Shown: positions 39,687-48,376 of the stretch, piece by piece | Layout of the letters: each line of letters begins with the position of its first letter | How positions within the stretch are numbered: position 1 is the first letter of the stretch | Assembly (NCBI GenBank): GCA_903840435.1 | Contig: CAIMFV010000032.1 | Location: forward strand, 1-64,000 | Source: an uncultured Caulobacterales bacterium | GTDB lineage: Bacteria > Pseudomonadota > Alphaproteobacteria > Caulobacterales > Caulobacteraceae | Direction of reading: 5' to 3' | DNA: 64,000 nt | Notes under the pieces: model-generated | Database searches by the model: none | What the model saw: the letters and a program-made list of their open reading frames with translations, nothing else | What the model was told of the DNA's origin: nothing | Translations under genes and position numbers: made by a program

Positions 39687-39723
39687 GGTTTCGTCCTCCC
39701 CCTTTTGTTTTAGAGCCTTGGGC

Positions 39724-41871
39724 CTATGCCGCTGGCTCCAACATGAGTGTCGTCAAGGGCGGAAGGGTGAGTTCGGCAAAGCCGTTTTCCACCGTCACCC
39801 AGCCCAGATTTCCGACGCCGGAACCGCCATAGACTTCGGCATCGGTATTTAAGATTTCTCGCCAACGTCCCGCGACCGGCAGGGGGACCCGGTAGCCGGT
39901 TCGGGTCACCGGCGTCATGTTGCAGATGACGGCGACGGGGGGCGCCTCTGGCGCATGGCGGATCCAAGCAAAGACGGCGTTTTGCGCATCATCGACAATG
40001 GCCCATCGAAAGCCGTCATGCTCGCAGTCTTGGGCATGTAGGGCCGGTCGGGCGCGGTAAAGGGCGTTGAGGTCGCGGACGAGATTTTGCACGCCTTTGT
40101 GCGCAGGCGTGGCCAGATGATCCCAGTCAAGGCTGCGAGCCTCGCTCCATTCTCGGCCTTGGGCGAATTCCTGTCCCATGAACAACAGCTTCTTCCCAGG
40201 ATAGCCCCACATCAAGCCATAATAGGCGCGCAGATTGGCAAACTTCGCGAGGCCTTCTCCGGACATTTTCGCGATCAGCGCGCCCTTGCCATGCACAACC
40301 TCGTCATGGCTGAGCGGCAGGACAAAGTTTTCACTAAAGGCGTAGGTTAGGCCAAACGTGATTTCATTGTGGTGATAGGGCCGATGGATAGGATCGCGCG
40401 CCATATAGGCGAGGGTGTCGTGCATGAAACCCATATTCCATTTGAAACCAAAGCCGAGACCACCTTCATGGGCGGGGCGGGACACGCCTGGCCAGGCCGT
40501 CGATTCTTCGGCGATGGTGAAGGCGCCGGGATGGGCTGCATAGAGGGCGATGTTCATTTGGCGGAGGAATTCGACCGCCTCCCAATTTTCCCGTCCACCG
40601 TCGGCATTGGCGATCCATTGACCGGGCGCCCGGGAATAGTCGCGATAGAGCATTGATGCCACCGCATCGACCCGCAACCCATCCACATGATAGCGGTCGC
40701 ACCAGAAGAGGGCGTTATTGATCAGAAAGGACGCAACCTCGCGGCGACCAAAATTATAGATGGCGGTTTTCCAGTCTGGATGATGCCCGAGCCTTGGGTC
40801 CTCATGTTCATAGAGGTAGGTTCCATCGAACTGGGCAAGGCCATGGGCATCGGTCGGAAAATGGGCGGGCACCCAATCAGCAATGACGCCGAGCCCGGCC
40901 CGATGGGCCCCATCGACGAACCGCGCAAAGCCCTCCGGCGGTCCGAACCGTGCGCTTGGCGCAAAGAGGCCAGTGGTCTGATAGCCCCAGCTGGCGTCCA
41001 GCGGGTGCTCGCTGATCGGCAAAAACTCCAGATGGGTGAACCCCATCTCGACCGCATAAGGAATGAGCTGATCGGCAAGCGCGTCCCAGGATAAAAACCC
41101 GCCATCAGGCCCACGTCGCCACGACCCTGCATGGACCTCATAAATGCTCATCGGCTGACGCCGGGCATCGACCTTGGCCCAATGGTCGCGGTGGGCTGCG
41201 TCACCCCAAACATGGGCGGTCGGCGCGGCGACCACAGAGGCCGTGGCAGGGCGATATTCGGCTTGTAAGGCGAAAGGATCGGCCTTGAGCGGCAGGATCG
41301 TCCCGTCAGGTCCCTTGAGTTCGAATTTATAGGTCTGGCCAGCCGCGATATCGGGAATGAAGATCTCCCAGACGCCGACATCGAGCCTGCGACGCATGAC
41401 GTGGCGCCGACCGTCCCAGCCATTGAAATCGCCAACGACCGAGACCCGTGTCGCATTAGGGGCCCAGACTGCGAAATGCACGCCGTCAAAGCCTTGGTGA
41501 TGCAGCACATGGGCGCCCAGCTTATCAAAGAGCCGGAAATGGCGACCCTCGCCCATCAAGAGGTCGTCCACTGGCCCCAAAACAGGACCAAAACTATAGG
41601 GGTCAACAAAGCTCCAGTCGGCGCCACCGCCATGGGCGTGGAAACGCAAAGGGTGCTTGGATTTCAGTTTCACTTGACCTTCAAACAGGCCGCGATCATC
41701 AATTCGGGTGAGGGGAATGGGTTTCGTTTCAACCAGCGAAAGGCGCTCCGCACCCGGTGCAAACACCCGGACCGTGAAGGGCGACCTTTCGCCAAAGAGG
41801 CCAAGGACCGAAAACGGGTCGGCATGGCGGCCGTTGATCAGATCATCAATTGCCGCCGAGGATAGGGTCAC
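39724..41871 (-). CDS. glgB: 1,4-alpha-glucan branching enzyme
   Basis: 715 residues, GH13 family, making alpha-1,6 branches. It has an extra N-terminal CBM48-like domain (about 1-105) plus a second one ([20 protein letters not shown]), then the barrel with [14 protein letters not shown] (region I), [17 protein letters not shown] with the nucleophile Asp (region II), [13 protein letters not shown] with the catalytic Glu (region III) and [13 protein letters not shown] (region IV). It starts with GTG within the glgP stop (GTGA overlap). Confidence 0.96.
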   Translation of the reverse strand: MTLSSAAIDDLINGRHADPFSVLGLFGERSPFTVRVFAPGAERLSLVETKPIPLTRIDDRGLFEGQVKLKSKHPLRFHAHGGGADWSFVDPYSFGPVLGPVDDLLMGEGRHFRLFDKLGAHVLHHQGFDGVHFAVWAPNATRVSVVGDFNGWDGRRHVMRRRLDVGVWEIFIPDIAAGQTYKFELKGPDGTILPLKADPFALQAEYRPATASVVAAPTAHVWGDAAHRDHWAKVDARRQPMSIYEVHAGSWRRGPDGGFLSWDALADQLIPYAVEMGFTHLEFLPISEHPLDASWGYQTTGLFAPSARFGPPEGFARFVDGAHRAGLGVIADWVPAHFPTDAHGLAQFDGTYLYEHEDPRLGHHPDWKTAIYNFGRREVASFLINNALFWCDRYHVDGLRVDAVASMLYRDYSRAPGQWIANADGGRENWEAVEFLRQMNIALYAAHPGAFTIAEESTAWPGVSRPAHEGGLGFGFKWNMGFMHDTLAYMARDPIHRPYHHNEITFGLTYAFSENFVLPLSHDEVVHGKGALIAKMSGEGLAKFANLRAYYGLMWGYPGKKLLFMGQEFAQGREWSEARSLDWDHLATPAHKGVQNLVRDLNALYRARPALHAQDCEHDGFRWAIVDDAQNAVFAWIRHAPEAPPVAVICNMTPVTRTGYRVPLPVAGRWREILNTDAEVYGGSGVGNLGWVTVENGFAELTLPPLTTLMLEPAA

Positions 41872-44321
41872 GCCACACCCCAGATTTCACGCGCATATTC
41901 GCTGATGGTGCGGTCGGACGAGAACCAACCCATATTGGCGGTGTTGCGAACCGCCATCGCCCACCACGTGCTTGGGGTGGACCAGGCCCAATCCGCCCGG
42001 CGCTGGGCCGCCGCGTAGGCGTCAAAATCCGCCGCCAACATAAACCAGTCATGGTCGTAAAGGCCGCCCATCAAATCGGCATAGCGGTTGCGGTCGTCTG
42101 GCGAAAAGACGCCGGACGCAATGGCGTTCACCGCTTGGCGAAGTTCGTGCGACCCTTCGATGATCTCGCGCGGCCGATAGCCGGACGCGCGGCGCTCAGC
42201 CACTTCCCGGGCCGTCAGTCCAAAGATGAAGATATTCTCTTCGCCGACCCGGTCTCGAATTTCGATATTGGCCCCGTCGAGGGTTCCGATGGTCAAGGCG
42301 CCGTTCAACGCAAGCTTCATATTGCCCGTGCCTGACGCCTCCATCCCGGCGGTCGAGATCTGCTCTGAAAGATCGGCGGCAGGGACGATCAGTTCGGCGA
42401 CGGACACATTGTAGTTGGGCACGAAGACCACTTTCAACAGCCCACGCACGGCGAGGTCGCCATTCACCCGGCGCGCCACATCATTGGCAAGCTTTATAAT
42501 TAGCTTGGCATTGTGATAGCTCGACGCCGCCTTGCCGGCAAAAATCTTCACGCGCGGCGTCCAATCGCGCTCTGGGTGGGAGCGGATCTGGTCGTAAAGC
42601 GCAACCGTCTCAAGGATGTTGAGCAGTTGGCGCTTATATTCGTGGATGCGTTTGATCTGCACATCGAACACAGCATCCGGGTCGATCTTGACATTCAAGC
42701 TGCGGCGCAGATGATCCGATAGTCTTGCCTTATTGGCGCGTTTGATCGCGGCGAATTTTTGCTGAAACACCCCGTCTTCGGCAAAGGCTGCGGCGGCGGC
42801 GAGCCCGTCGGCTTGATCGAGAAACCCTTCGCCGATGGCGTCCAGCAACAATTGGGTCAAATCGGGGTTGCATTGTTGCAGCCATCGCCGGGGCGTGATG
42901 CCGTTGGTCTTGTTATTGATGCGGTCCGGATAGAGCCGGTGGAGGTCGGCAAACACCGTTTCCTTCATCAGTTCCGTGTGCAGGGCGGCGACGCCATTAA
43001 TGCTGTGCGAGCCTGCGAAGGCCAGATTGGCCATGCGCACCCGCCGCTCGCCATTCTCATCAATCAAGGAGACGGCGGAAATGGCTTGGTCGTCGAGCCC
43101 ACCATTTTTGCGCGCTTCGACGATCAGACTGGCATTGATCGCATAGATGATCTGCATGTGACGCGGCAAAAGCCGCTCAAACAGGGGCAGGGGCCAGCTC
43201 TCCAAGGCTTCTGGCAAAAGGGTGTGGTTGGTATAGCCAAAGGTTGCGCGGGTAAGATCCCAGGCCTCATCGAAATCAAGGCCGTGCACATCGATCAACA
43301 GGCGCATCAGTTCGGCCACTGACACGGCGGGGTGAGTGTCGTTCAGTTGAATTGCTGCCTTTTCCGGCAGGGTGCGGATATCGCCGAAATATTGCATGTG
43401 GCGGCGGACAATGTCTTGCAGCGAGGCGGAGGAGAAAAAATACTCTTGCCTGAGGCGCAACTCCTGACCCGCAGGCGTCGAGTCGGCGGGGTAGAGCACG
43501 CGGGTCAGGCTTTCAGCCCGGTTTTTTTCCTCCAAGGCACCAATATGGTCGCCGGCATTGAAGGCATCGAGCCGGATTGGATCGACCGCCCGAGCTGTCC
43601 AAAGGCGCAAGGTATTGACGCGTTTGCCTCGCCACCCGACCACGGGCGTGTCGACCGCCACGGCGAACAAACGCTCATGCGGTGTCCAACGTGTCAGGCC
43701 TGTTTCGTCGGTGTGAACCTCGCCACCAAAGCCGATTTCGTAGGAGCTTTCGCGCCGTTCAAATTCCCACGGATTGCCATAGGCGAGCCAGGTTTCGGGC
43801 AATTCCACCTGCCAGCCGTCATCGATCCGCTGGCGGAACATGCCATTGACGTAGCGAATACCATAGCCATAGGCAGGAAGCTCAAGCGAGGCGAGGCTCT
43901 CCATGAAGCAGGCGGCTAATCGCCCGAGCCCGCCATTGCCAAGCGCTGCGTCGGGCTCAATCTCGCGGATCACATCGAGGTCGACCTCAAGCGTCGCCAG
44001 GGCGTCGCGGATGTCCTCCAGCACACCAAGATTAGAAAGCGAGTCGCGCAACAGCCGGCCAATGAGGAATTCCAGGCTGAGATAATAGACCCGCTTCGCC
44101 CCGGCGGCGTGGCTGGCCCGGGTCGATGCCATCCAGGTGTCGATGATTTGGTCACGGACCGTCAGCACGGTCGCCGCCAACCAGTCATGCGGCCTTGCGG
44201 CCCGCGCATCCTTACCGATCCGGTAGCGCAAGGCCGTGACAATGCGATCCGCGAGGTCGGTGATACGGGCGTCCGCGCCTGGCCCCTCTGGGCGCGTCTC
44301 GGTCACATGGCGCTCAGGCAT
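41868..44321 (-). CDS. glgP: Glycogen phosphorylase
   Basis: 817 residues, the GT35 family size. It releases glucose-1-phosphate from glycogen chain ends. PLP site: EASGTGNMKLALNGALTIGT, in which the Lys forms the Schiff base; other signatures are YYLSLEFLIGR, EPDAALGNGGLGRLAACFM, QLNDTHPAVSVAELMR and KTNGITPRRWL. The ATG at 44321 follows GAGGATGA. As the first gene of the operon glgP-glgB-glgC-glgA-pgm-glgX it carries the likely operator 29 bases upstream. Both degradation and synthesis enzymes are thus expressed together. Confidence 0.96.
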   Translation of the reverse strand: MPERHVTETRPEGPGADARITDLADRIVTALRYRIGKDARAARPHDWLAATVLTVRDQIIDTWMASTRASHAAGAKRVYYLSLEFLIGRLLRDSLSNLGVLEDIRDALATLEVDLDVIREIEPDAALGNGGLGRLAACFMESLASLELPAYGYGIRYVNGMFRQRIDDGWQVELPETWLAYGNPWEFERRESSYEIGFGGEVHTDETGLTRWTPHERLFAVAVDTPVVGWRGKRVNTLRLWTARAVDPIRLDAFNAGDHIGALEEKNRAESLTRVLYPADSTPAGQELRLRQEYFFSSASLQDIVRRHMQYFGDIRTLPEKAAIQLNDTHPAVSVAELMRLLIDVHGLDFDEAWDLTRATFGYTNHTLLPEALESWPLPLFERLLPRHMQIIYAINASLIVEARKNGGLDDQAISAVSLIDENGERRVRMANLAFAGSHSINGVAALHTELMKETVFADLHRLYPDRINNKTNGITPRRWLQQCNPDLTQLLLDAIGEGFLDQADGLAAAAAFAEDGVFQQKFAAIKRANKARLSDHLRRSLNVKIDPDAVFDVQIKRIHEYKRQLLNILETVALYDQIRSHPERDWTPRVKIFAGKAASSYHNAKLIIKLANDVARRVNGDLAVRGLLKVVFVPNYNVSVAELIVPAADLSEQISTAGMEASGTGNMKLALNGALTIGTLDGANIEIRDRVGEENIFIFGLTAREVAERRASGYRPREIIEGSHELRQAVNAIASGVFSPDDRNRYADLMGGLYDHDWFMLAADFDAYAAAQRRADWAWSTPSTWWAMAVRNTANMGWFSSDRTISEYAREIWGVA

Positions 44322-44349
44322 TCATCCTCATCGCGTGTCAACAGGGTTT

Positions 44350-44363
44350 CGCAAACGTTTGTA
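44350..44363. promoter_or_regulatory. LacI-family-type operator upstream of the glycogen operon
   Basis: CGCAAACGTTTGTA contains the perfect palindrome CAAACGTTTG (44352-44361). The left half CGCAAACG is identical to the classic LacI/PurR-type core. It ends 29 bases before the glgP start codon, and on the minus strand a CTATAC (44366-44361) overlaps it as a possible -10 box, so a bound repressor would block transcription. The site at 3560-3573 in front of the Na+/sugar symporter has the same CGCAA-N-CG-N-TTG form. Confidence 0.5.
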
Positions 44364-44465
44364 TAGAGCTTTCCGGCTCCCGCGTCTATTCAACCGCTTT
44401 CTGCAAGTGAGACAAGGCGCGAATGGCGCTAGTGTGCGACCTGGGCAGCTAAAAGGACGTTTTGC

Positions 44466-45212
44466 ATGCGCAATTTTTCGCTCGCTTTGGGGTTGGGCCT
44501 CGGGCTTTCCCTTCTTTTCGGACCGCTCGTCCAGGCTGAGCCTACTCACATCATGGTCCGCGCCCGCAGCTTGGATGCAAAATTTATCGGTGACCACACG
44601 GGCGGTGTGCATGTCACCCTGACCGACGCCACAACCGGCCAGGTTCTGGCCAGCGGCGACATTTCCGGCGGAACCGGCGATACGGCGCGGATTATGAAAA
44701 CGCCGCTCCAGCGAGGACAAGCGCTCAGTGACGCCAAGACGGCCGGATTTGCCGCGACTTTGGATTTGACCCAGCCGACCCTGATCCGCCTCGAAGCGCG
44801 GGGTCCACTTGGCAAGCCCGCCGCCGCCATCACCGTCTCGTCGATGATGTGGGTGGTGCCCGGCCACGATGTCTCGGGCGACGGTTGGGTGGTTACCTTT
44901 CCAGGACTTGTTGTCGAGCCCCAGCTAAAGCGCCTTGCCGACGGCCGGACGGAGGTCGTCGCCACGGTCACGATGATGTGTGGATGCCCCATCTCGCAAA
45001 ATGGCGTTTGGGACGCGTCCGACTTTACCGTGACGGCGCACGTCCTCGGTCCAGTTCCAAAGGAGGCTTTCATCCTGCTTCCGGGGTCGGAGCCGAGCAC
45101 CTTCTCAGCCACCCTGGATGGGCCGATCCCAAAGACTGCGAAAATCAGAGTGGTTGCGGTGCAGAAATCAACCCCCAATACCGGCGTCGCTGAGATTCAG
45201 CCCGCGCCTTAA
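44466..45212 (+). CDS. Exported protein of unknown function with a CGCP motif
   Basis: 248 residues with a clear signal peptide (about 1-24, ending LVQAEP). The mature part looks all-beta, perhaps two immunoglobulin-like domains (SLDAKFIGDHTGGVHVTL and later EVVATVTMMCGCPISQNGVW). The only two Cys in the mature chain are in MMCGCP, which with the nearby Met pair could bind a soft metal such as copper; a multicopper oxidase gene lies 1.3 kb downstream on the same strand. I do not recognise the family, and function is not assigned. It is divergent from glgP. Confidence 0.6.
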   Translation: MRNFSLALGLGLGLSLLFGPLVQAEPTHIMVRARSLDAKFIGDHTGGVHVTLTDATTGQVLASGDISGGTGDTARIMKTPLQRGQALSDAKTAGFAATLDLTQPTLIRLEARGPLGKPAAAITVSSMMWVVPGHDVSGDGWVVTFPGLVVEPQLKRLADGRTEVVATVTMMCGCPISQNGVWDASDFTVTAHVLGPVPKEAFILLPGSEPSTFSATLDGPIPKTAKIRVVAVQKSTPNTGVAEIQPAP

Positions 45213-45249
45213 GCGCCTTGATCCTCCAACCGGCCCCTAGGTCAAAGGG

Positions 45250-45277
45250 TTGACCCTCTCCCGCCTTCCATTATGTC
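45250..45277 (+). promoter_or_regulatory. Putative promoter of the VOC protein gene
   Basis: TTGACC (45250-45255), 16 bases, TATGTC (45272-45277). The -35 box is the right arm of a hairpin-capable repeat GGTCAA-AGGG-TTGACC (45240-45255), which could be an operator. The start codon is about 50 bases downstream. Confidence 0.35.
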
Positions 45278-45325
45278 CTAGGGTCGAAGGCGCGGGCCGC
45301 GCTTAGAATGTTTGGGAGGATACAT

Positions 45326-45700
45326 ATGTTTTCGCATATCATGATTGGCGCGAATGATTTGAACCGCGCCAAAACCTTTTATGATGCGACCCTTGGCGCG
45401 CTCGGCGTTCCTCCGGGCCGGTTCGACGGCAACCGCGTGTTTTACATCACACCGACCGGCATTTTTTCGGTCTCTTTGCCGATTAATGGCGAGCCCGCCA
45501 CGCCCGCCAATGGCGGCACGGTTGGTTTTGCCGCCGCAACCCCTGAACTTGCCAATGCTTGGCATGCGGCTGGGCTCGCCCATGGCGGGTCAGACTGCGA
45601 AGATCCGCCCGGCGTGCGCGAAGGCTCCGCCGGCAAGCTCTATCTCGCCTATCTGCGCGATCCGGATGGCAACAAGCTCTGTGCACTGCACCGCATGTAG
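45326..45700 (+). CDS. VOC-family protein (glyoxalase/dioxygenase fold)
   Basis: 124 residues, two beta-alpha-beta-beta-beta modules. N-terminal HIMIGANDLNRAKTFYDATL has the first metal-ligand His; YLAYLRDPDGNKLCALH near the C-terminus has the usual DPDGN-like end with a possible Glu/His ligand replaced by Lys-Leu, so metal binding may differ. The ATG at 45326 follows GGGAGGA. Such small VOC proteins are annotated as glyoxalase-like and have diverse roles. The SDR gene begins 9 bases later, so they are co-transcribed. Confidence 0.8.
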   Translation: MFSHIMIGANDLNRAKTFYDATLGALGVPPGRFDGNRVFYITPTGIFSVSLPINGEPATPANGGTVGFAAATPELANAWHAAGLAHGGSDCEDPPGVREGSAGKLYLAYLRDPDGNKLCALHRM

Positions 45701-45708
45701 CTGAGGCG

Positions 45709-46440
45709 GTGGCCTTGGACTTCACCGGTCGTAAGGTTCTGGTGGTTGGCGGGTCGAGCGGCATCGGCAACGGTGTCGCTCGGGCCTTTTTGGCCCATGG
45801 CGCAGATGTCGCCGTCTGGGGGACCCGCGCCTCAGCCCGCGACTATTCAGCCGATGAAGGATCACACCTGGATGGGCTTAGCTACCATCAGGTCGATGTT
45901 GCAAATCCTGACGCCATTGCAGCGGCGCCGCCGCCTTTTGCCCGGCTGGATATTTTGGTGCTCAGTCAGGGCGCGGTCGTCTATGGCCGTGGAGAGTTTG
46001 AGCGTCCCGGCTGGGATCATGTGATGGCGGTTAATCTCGACAGCCTGATGGATTGCGCCCGGCGCTTCAAGTCGGCTTTGGTCGAGAGCCAAGGGTCAGT
46101 CATTATTGTCAGTTCGATCTCGGGGCTCTCGGCAAATAAGGGAAACCCCGCCTATGCCGCATCAAAGGCCGCAGCCATCAGCCTGACGCGCACCCTGGGT
46201 CAAGCCTGGGCGCCGGAAGGGATCCGGGTCAATGGAATTGCGCCAGGCCTGGTTGCCACCAAACTTACCAAGGTGACGACGGACAACCCGAAACGTCGTG
46301 ACGCGGCTCTGGCCGCCATTCCTTTGGCCAGATTGGGAACACCCGAAGATATGGCGGGCGCAGCCCTTTTTCTTGCCTCGCCGCTGGCGGCCTATATGGT
46401 CGGCCAGACCTTGGTGGTTGATGGCGGCCTGTCGCTTTAA
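45709..46440 (+). CDS. Short-chain dehydrogenase/reductase (SDR)
   Basis: 243 residues from the GTG at 45709. Classical SDR with the Rossmann dinucleotide loop VVGGSSGIGNGVARAF, a variant LVLSQGAVV in place of the common NNAG, the active-site Ser in IIVSSISGLSA, YAASKAAAISLTR with catalytic Tyr and Lys, and the ending GQTLVVDGGLS. It oxidises or reduces a hydroxyl/carbonyl with NAD(P)(H); the substrate is unknown. The frame is open further upstream inside the VOC gene, but that part is unlike an SDR. Co-transcribed with the VOC gene. Confidence 0.85.
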   Translation: MALDFTGRKVLVVGGSSGIGNGVARAFLAHGADVAVWGTRASARDYSADEGSHLDGLSYHQVDVANPDAIAAAPPPFARLDILVLSQGAVVYGRGEFERPGWDHVMAVNLDSLMDCARRFKSALVESQGSVIIVSSISGLSANKGNPAYAASKAAAISLTRTLGQAWAPEGIRVNGIAPGLVATKLTKVTTDNPKRRDAALAAIPLARLGTPEDMAGAALFLASPLAAYMVGQTLVVDGGLSL

Positions 46441-46510
46441 ACTCTAATCAAGCGACCTGCTTTCCGCGCCGGTGTGTTAGTAAAATTTTCAGGTAAACAA
46501 ATCTATTTAA

Positions 46511-46532
46511 CCGAACGCGCTTTGCGTTTCGG
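46511..46532. other. Hairpin just upstream of the multicopper oxidase start
   Basis: CCGAACGC (46511-46518) can pair with GCGTTTCGG (46524-46532) with one bulged base. It ends directly before the TAGGAT ribosome-binding region of the next gene, so it could affect translation or be a regulator site. Confidence 0.3.
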
Positions 46533-46543
46533 TAGGATTGGTG

Positions 46544-48040
46544 ATGTTTTCCGCCCCGCGAAAAATCCTATTTTTTCTTATTATGTTGCTAAGCCTTTCG
46601 CCATTGCAAATGGCTGTGGCGACCAACACAGATGCGGACCTCGGCGATGTCCGGCGATTACCCGAATTCACCAGCCATCACGGGGTATTGAAGGCGACGC
46701 TTGTGGCGCAAGAAACGCCTGTGACGCTTGGCAAGGTGGCGGTGAGCGCCATGACGTTCAATGGCGAATATGGCGGGCCGGTCTTGCGCGTCCATCCCGG
46801 CGACACGCTGAAAATTCGGCTGGTCAACCAGCTTAAGCTACCGATTAATCTGCACTTTCATGGTTATCACGGCTCACCATTGGCGCACGGCGATAATGTG
46901 CTGGTGGTCGTGTTGCCGGGTGAAAGCTTTGACTATCGCTTGACCATCCCCACCGATCAGCCCCCAGGGCTCTATTGGTATCACACCCATATCCACGGCA
47001 TTTCCGAAGAAGAGGTGGGACGCGGACTTTCGGGGGCCTGGATTGTCGAGGGCGTCGATCAGCGAGCGCCCGAGGTGGCGGGGTTGAGATCGCGGCTGAT
47101 GGTTTTAAAATCCTTTAATGTCGATCGGCCCGATGATCCTGAGGTCAAGCGCCTGCATGGCGTCATTCAGTCGATCAATGGCGGGACCGAAACCCTGATT
47201 GCTGCAACCGGGGGCCAAACGGAATTTTGGCGGGTCTCAAACCAAAGCGCCAACGACTATTTCCACCTCTCGGCCAAGGGGCTGAGCTTTCGCGTCCTGG
47301 CGCTTGACGGCAATGTGGTTGCGCAAGAGACCGGTGTGGACACTTTGGACTTGCCGCCGGGTGGGCGGATGGAAGTCATGGTGGATATGCCCAAGGAAGG
47401 CGGACATTTCACCCTACAATCGGGCGCCACTCCAACCGGTCTGGGCCGCAATCTGAAGACCAGCCGTACGCTCGCCGATATTGCCGTTTCGCCCGCAGAC
47501 GGGATCGCGCCCGCCCCAGCGCCATCAGGGCTTCTGTCTCACGCTTCGCTGTTGCCCGATTTGCGGCAGGTTGGTCTTACCGGCAAACGCGACATTGTTT
47601 TCGGTCAAGTTCCGGGAGAGGAAGTCTATCAAATTGACGGCAAGAGCTATGCCCATGATCGGATGGATCAAAGGATCGCGCTTGGCTCCATCGAAGAGTG
47701 GACCGTGCATAACACGACGCAAGACATGCACGTTTTCCACATCCACCAAATTCATTTTCAAGTGGTCGCCATCAATGACAAGCCTGTCGACGGGCTCCTA
47801 TATCTCGACACTGTGCGCGTGCCCGAGGGGGGAACGGTGACCCTCAGAATGGCCTTTACCGATCCCAAGATCGTCGGGCGATTTGTCTATCACTGTCATG
47901 TGCTGAAGCACGAAGATAAGGGCATGATGGCCAATATCGAGATCTATGATCCAAAGGCGCCTGCGACATCGGACGTGCTAGGCAAGCGTAGCGGCATATT
48001 TGGCTTGCCGATCTGTTGGCCCAAAAAGGCGGCCAGCTAA
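46544..48040 (+). CDS. Exported multicopper oxidase
   Basis: 498 residues from the ATG at 46544 (a GTG two codons earlier is possible), with a signal peptide (FSAPRKILFFLIMLLSLSP...). Cupredoxin domains carry all four copper-binding blocks: NLHFHGYHGS, LYWYHTHIHGIS, HVFHIHQIHFQV and YHCHVLKHEDKGMM, the last providing the type 1 site (Cys, His and the Met ligand) and trinuclear ligands. It therefore looks catalytically complete, oxidising phenols or metal ions with reduction of O2 in the periplasm. The start of the mature chain is near ATNTDADLG. The upstream region is A+T-rich. Confidence 0.87.
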   Translation: MFSAPRKILFFLIMLLSLSPLQMAVATNTDADLGDVRRLPEFTSHHGVLKATLVAQETPVTLGKVAVSAMTFNGEYGGPVLRVHPGDTLKIRLVNQLKLPINLHFHGYHGSPLAHGDNVLVVVLPGESFDYRLTIPTDQPPGLYWYHTHIHGISEEEVGRGLSGAWIVEGVDQRAPEVAGLRSRLMVLKSFNVDRPDDPEVKRLHGVIQSINGGTETLIAATGGQTEFWRVSNQSANDYFHLSAKGLSFRVLALDGNVVAQETGVDTLDLPPGGRMEVMVDMPKEGGHFTLQSGATPTGLGRNLKTSRTLADIAVSPADGIAPAPAPSGLLSHASLLPDLRQVGLTGKRDIVFGQVPGEEVYQIDGKSYAHDRMDQRIALGSIEEWTVHNTTQDMHVFHIHQIHFQVVAINDKPVDGLLYLDTVRVPEGGTVTLRMAFTDPKIVGRFVYHCHVLKHEDKGMMANIEIYDPKAPATSDVLGKRSGIFGLPICWPKKAAS

Positions 48041-48063
48041 CGCCATCGCTTTCTCGCCATAGC

Positions 48064-48091
48064 TTGACCTCTGAGGGTCTCGGCCTATCCT
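48064..48091 (+). promoter_or_regulatory. Putative promoter of the small membrane protein / ubiA pair
   Basis: TTGACC (48064-48069), 16 bases, TATCCT (48086-48091), about 26 bases before the ATG at 48117. Confidence 0.4.
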
Positions 48092-48116
48092 TAGGCTTGG
48101 TCGAAGGAAGACAGCG

Positions 48117-48362
48117 ATGTCCGAACCCTGGTTCACTGTAAAAACCTATGGAATGGGCGTCCGTCCCCGGAACGCGAAAGGTTGGATCGCGACCTTGGGC
48201 TTTATCGTCGGCTGTCTGGCAATACCGATCCTACTCATCTGGTTTCACGCGCCACGTGTGTGTGGGCCACTTTTCTTAGGCGCTTTGGCCGTGAGCTATA
48301 TCTCGCTCATCTCTTCCAAGAGCGATGGCAATCCGTGGCATTGGCGATGGGGTCGGAGATAG
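48117..48362 (+). CDS. Small inner-membrane protein of unknown function
   Basis: 81 residues with two predicted membrane helices (about 23-43 and 51-66) joined by a short loop and a basic, Trp-rich C-terminus (PWHWRWGRR). The ATG is preceded by GAAGGAAG. It lies 14 bases before ubiA and shares its message. No family is recognised; the codon pattern and ribosome-binding site make it a credible gene. Confidence 0.65.
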   Translation: MSEPWFTVKTYGMGVRPRNAKGWIATLGFIVGCLAIPILLIWFHAPRVCGPLFLGALAVSYISLISSKSDGNPWHWRWGRR

Positions 48363-48376
48363 ACCCTGGACTGCCC

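Noticed and set aside
44546-45178. 210-codon minus-strand frame opposite the CGCP protein gene
   Set aside because: The plus frame has a signal peptide and better codon pattern; the antisense product looks random.
45559-45708. 50-residue N-terminal extension of the SDR
   Set aside because: It is an out-of-frame reading of the VOC gene, and the Rossmann motif starts a few residues after GTG 45709.
48182-48376. 65-residue N-terminal extension of UbiA
   Set aside because: It is a frame-shifted reading of the small membrane protein gene; ATG 48377 gives the normal length.
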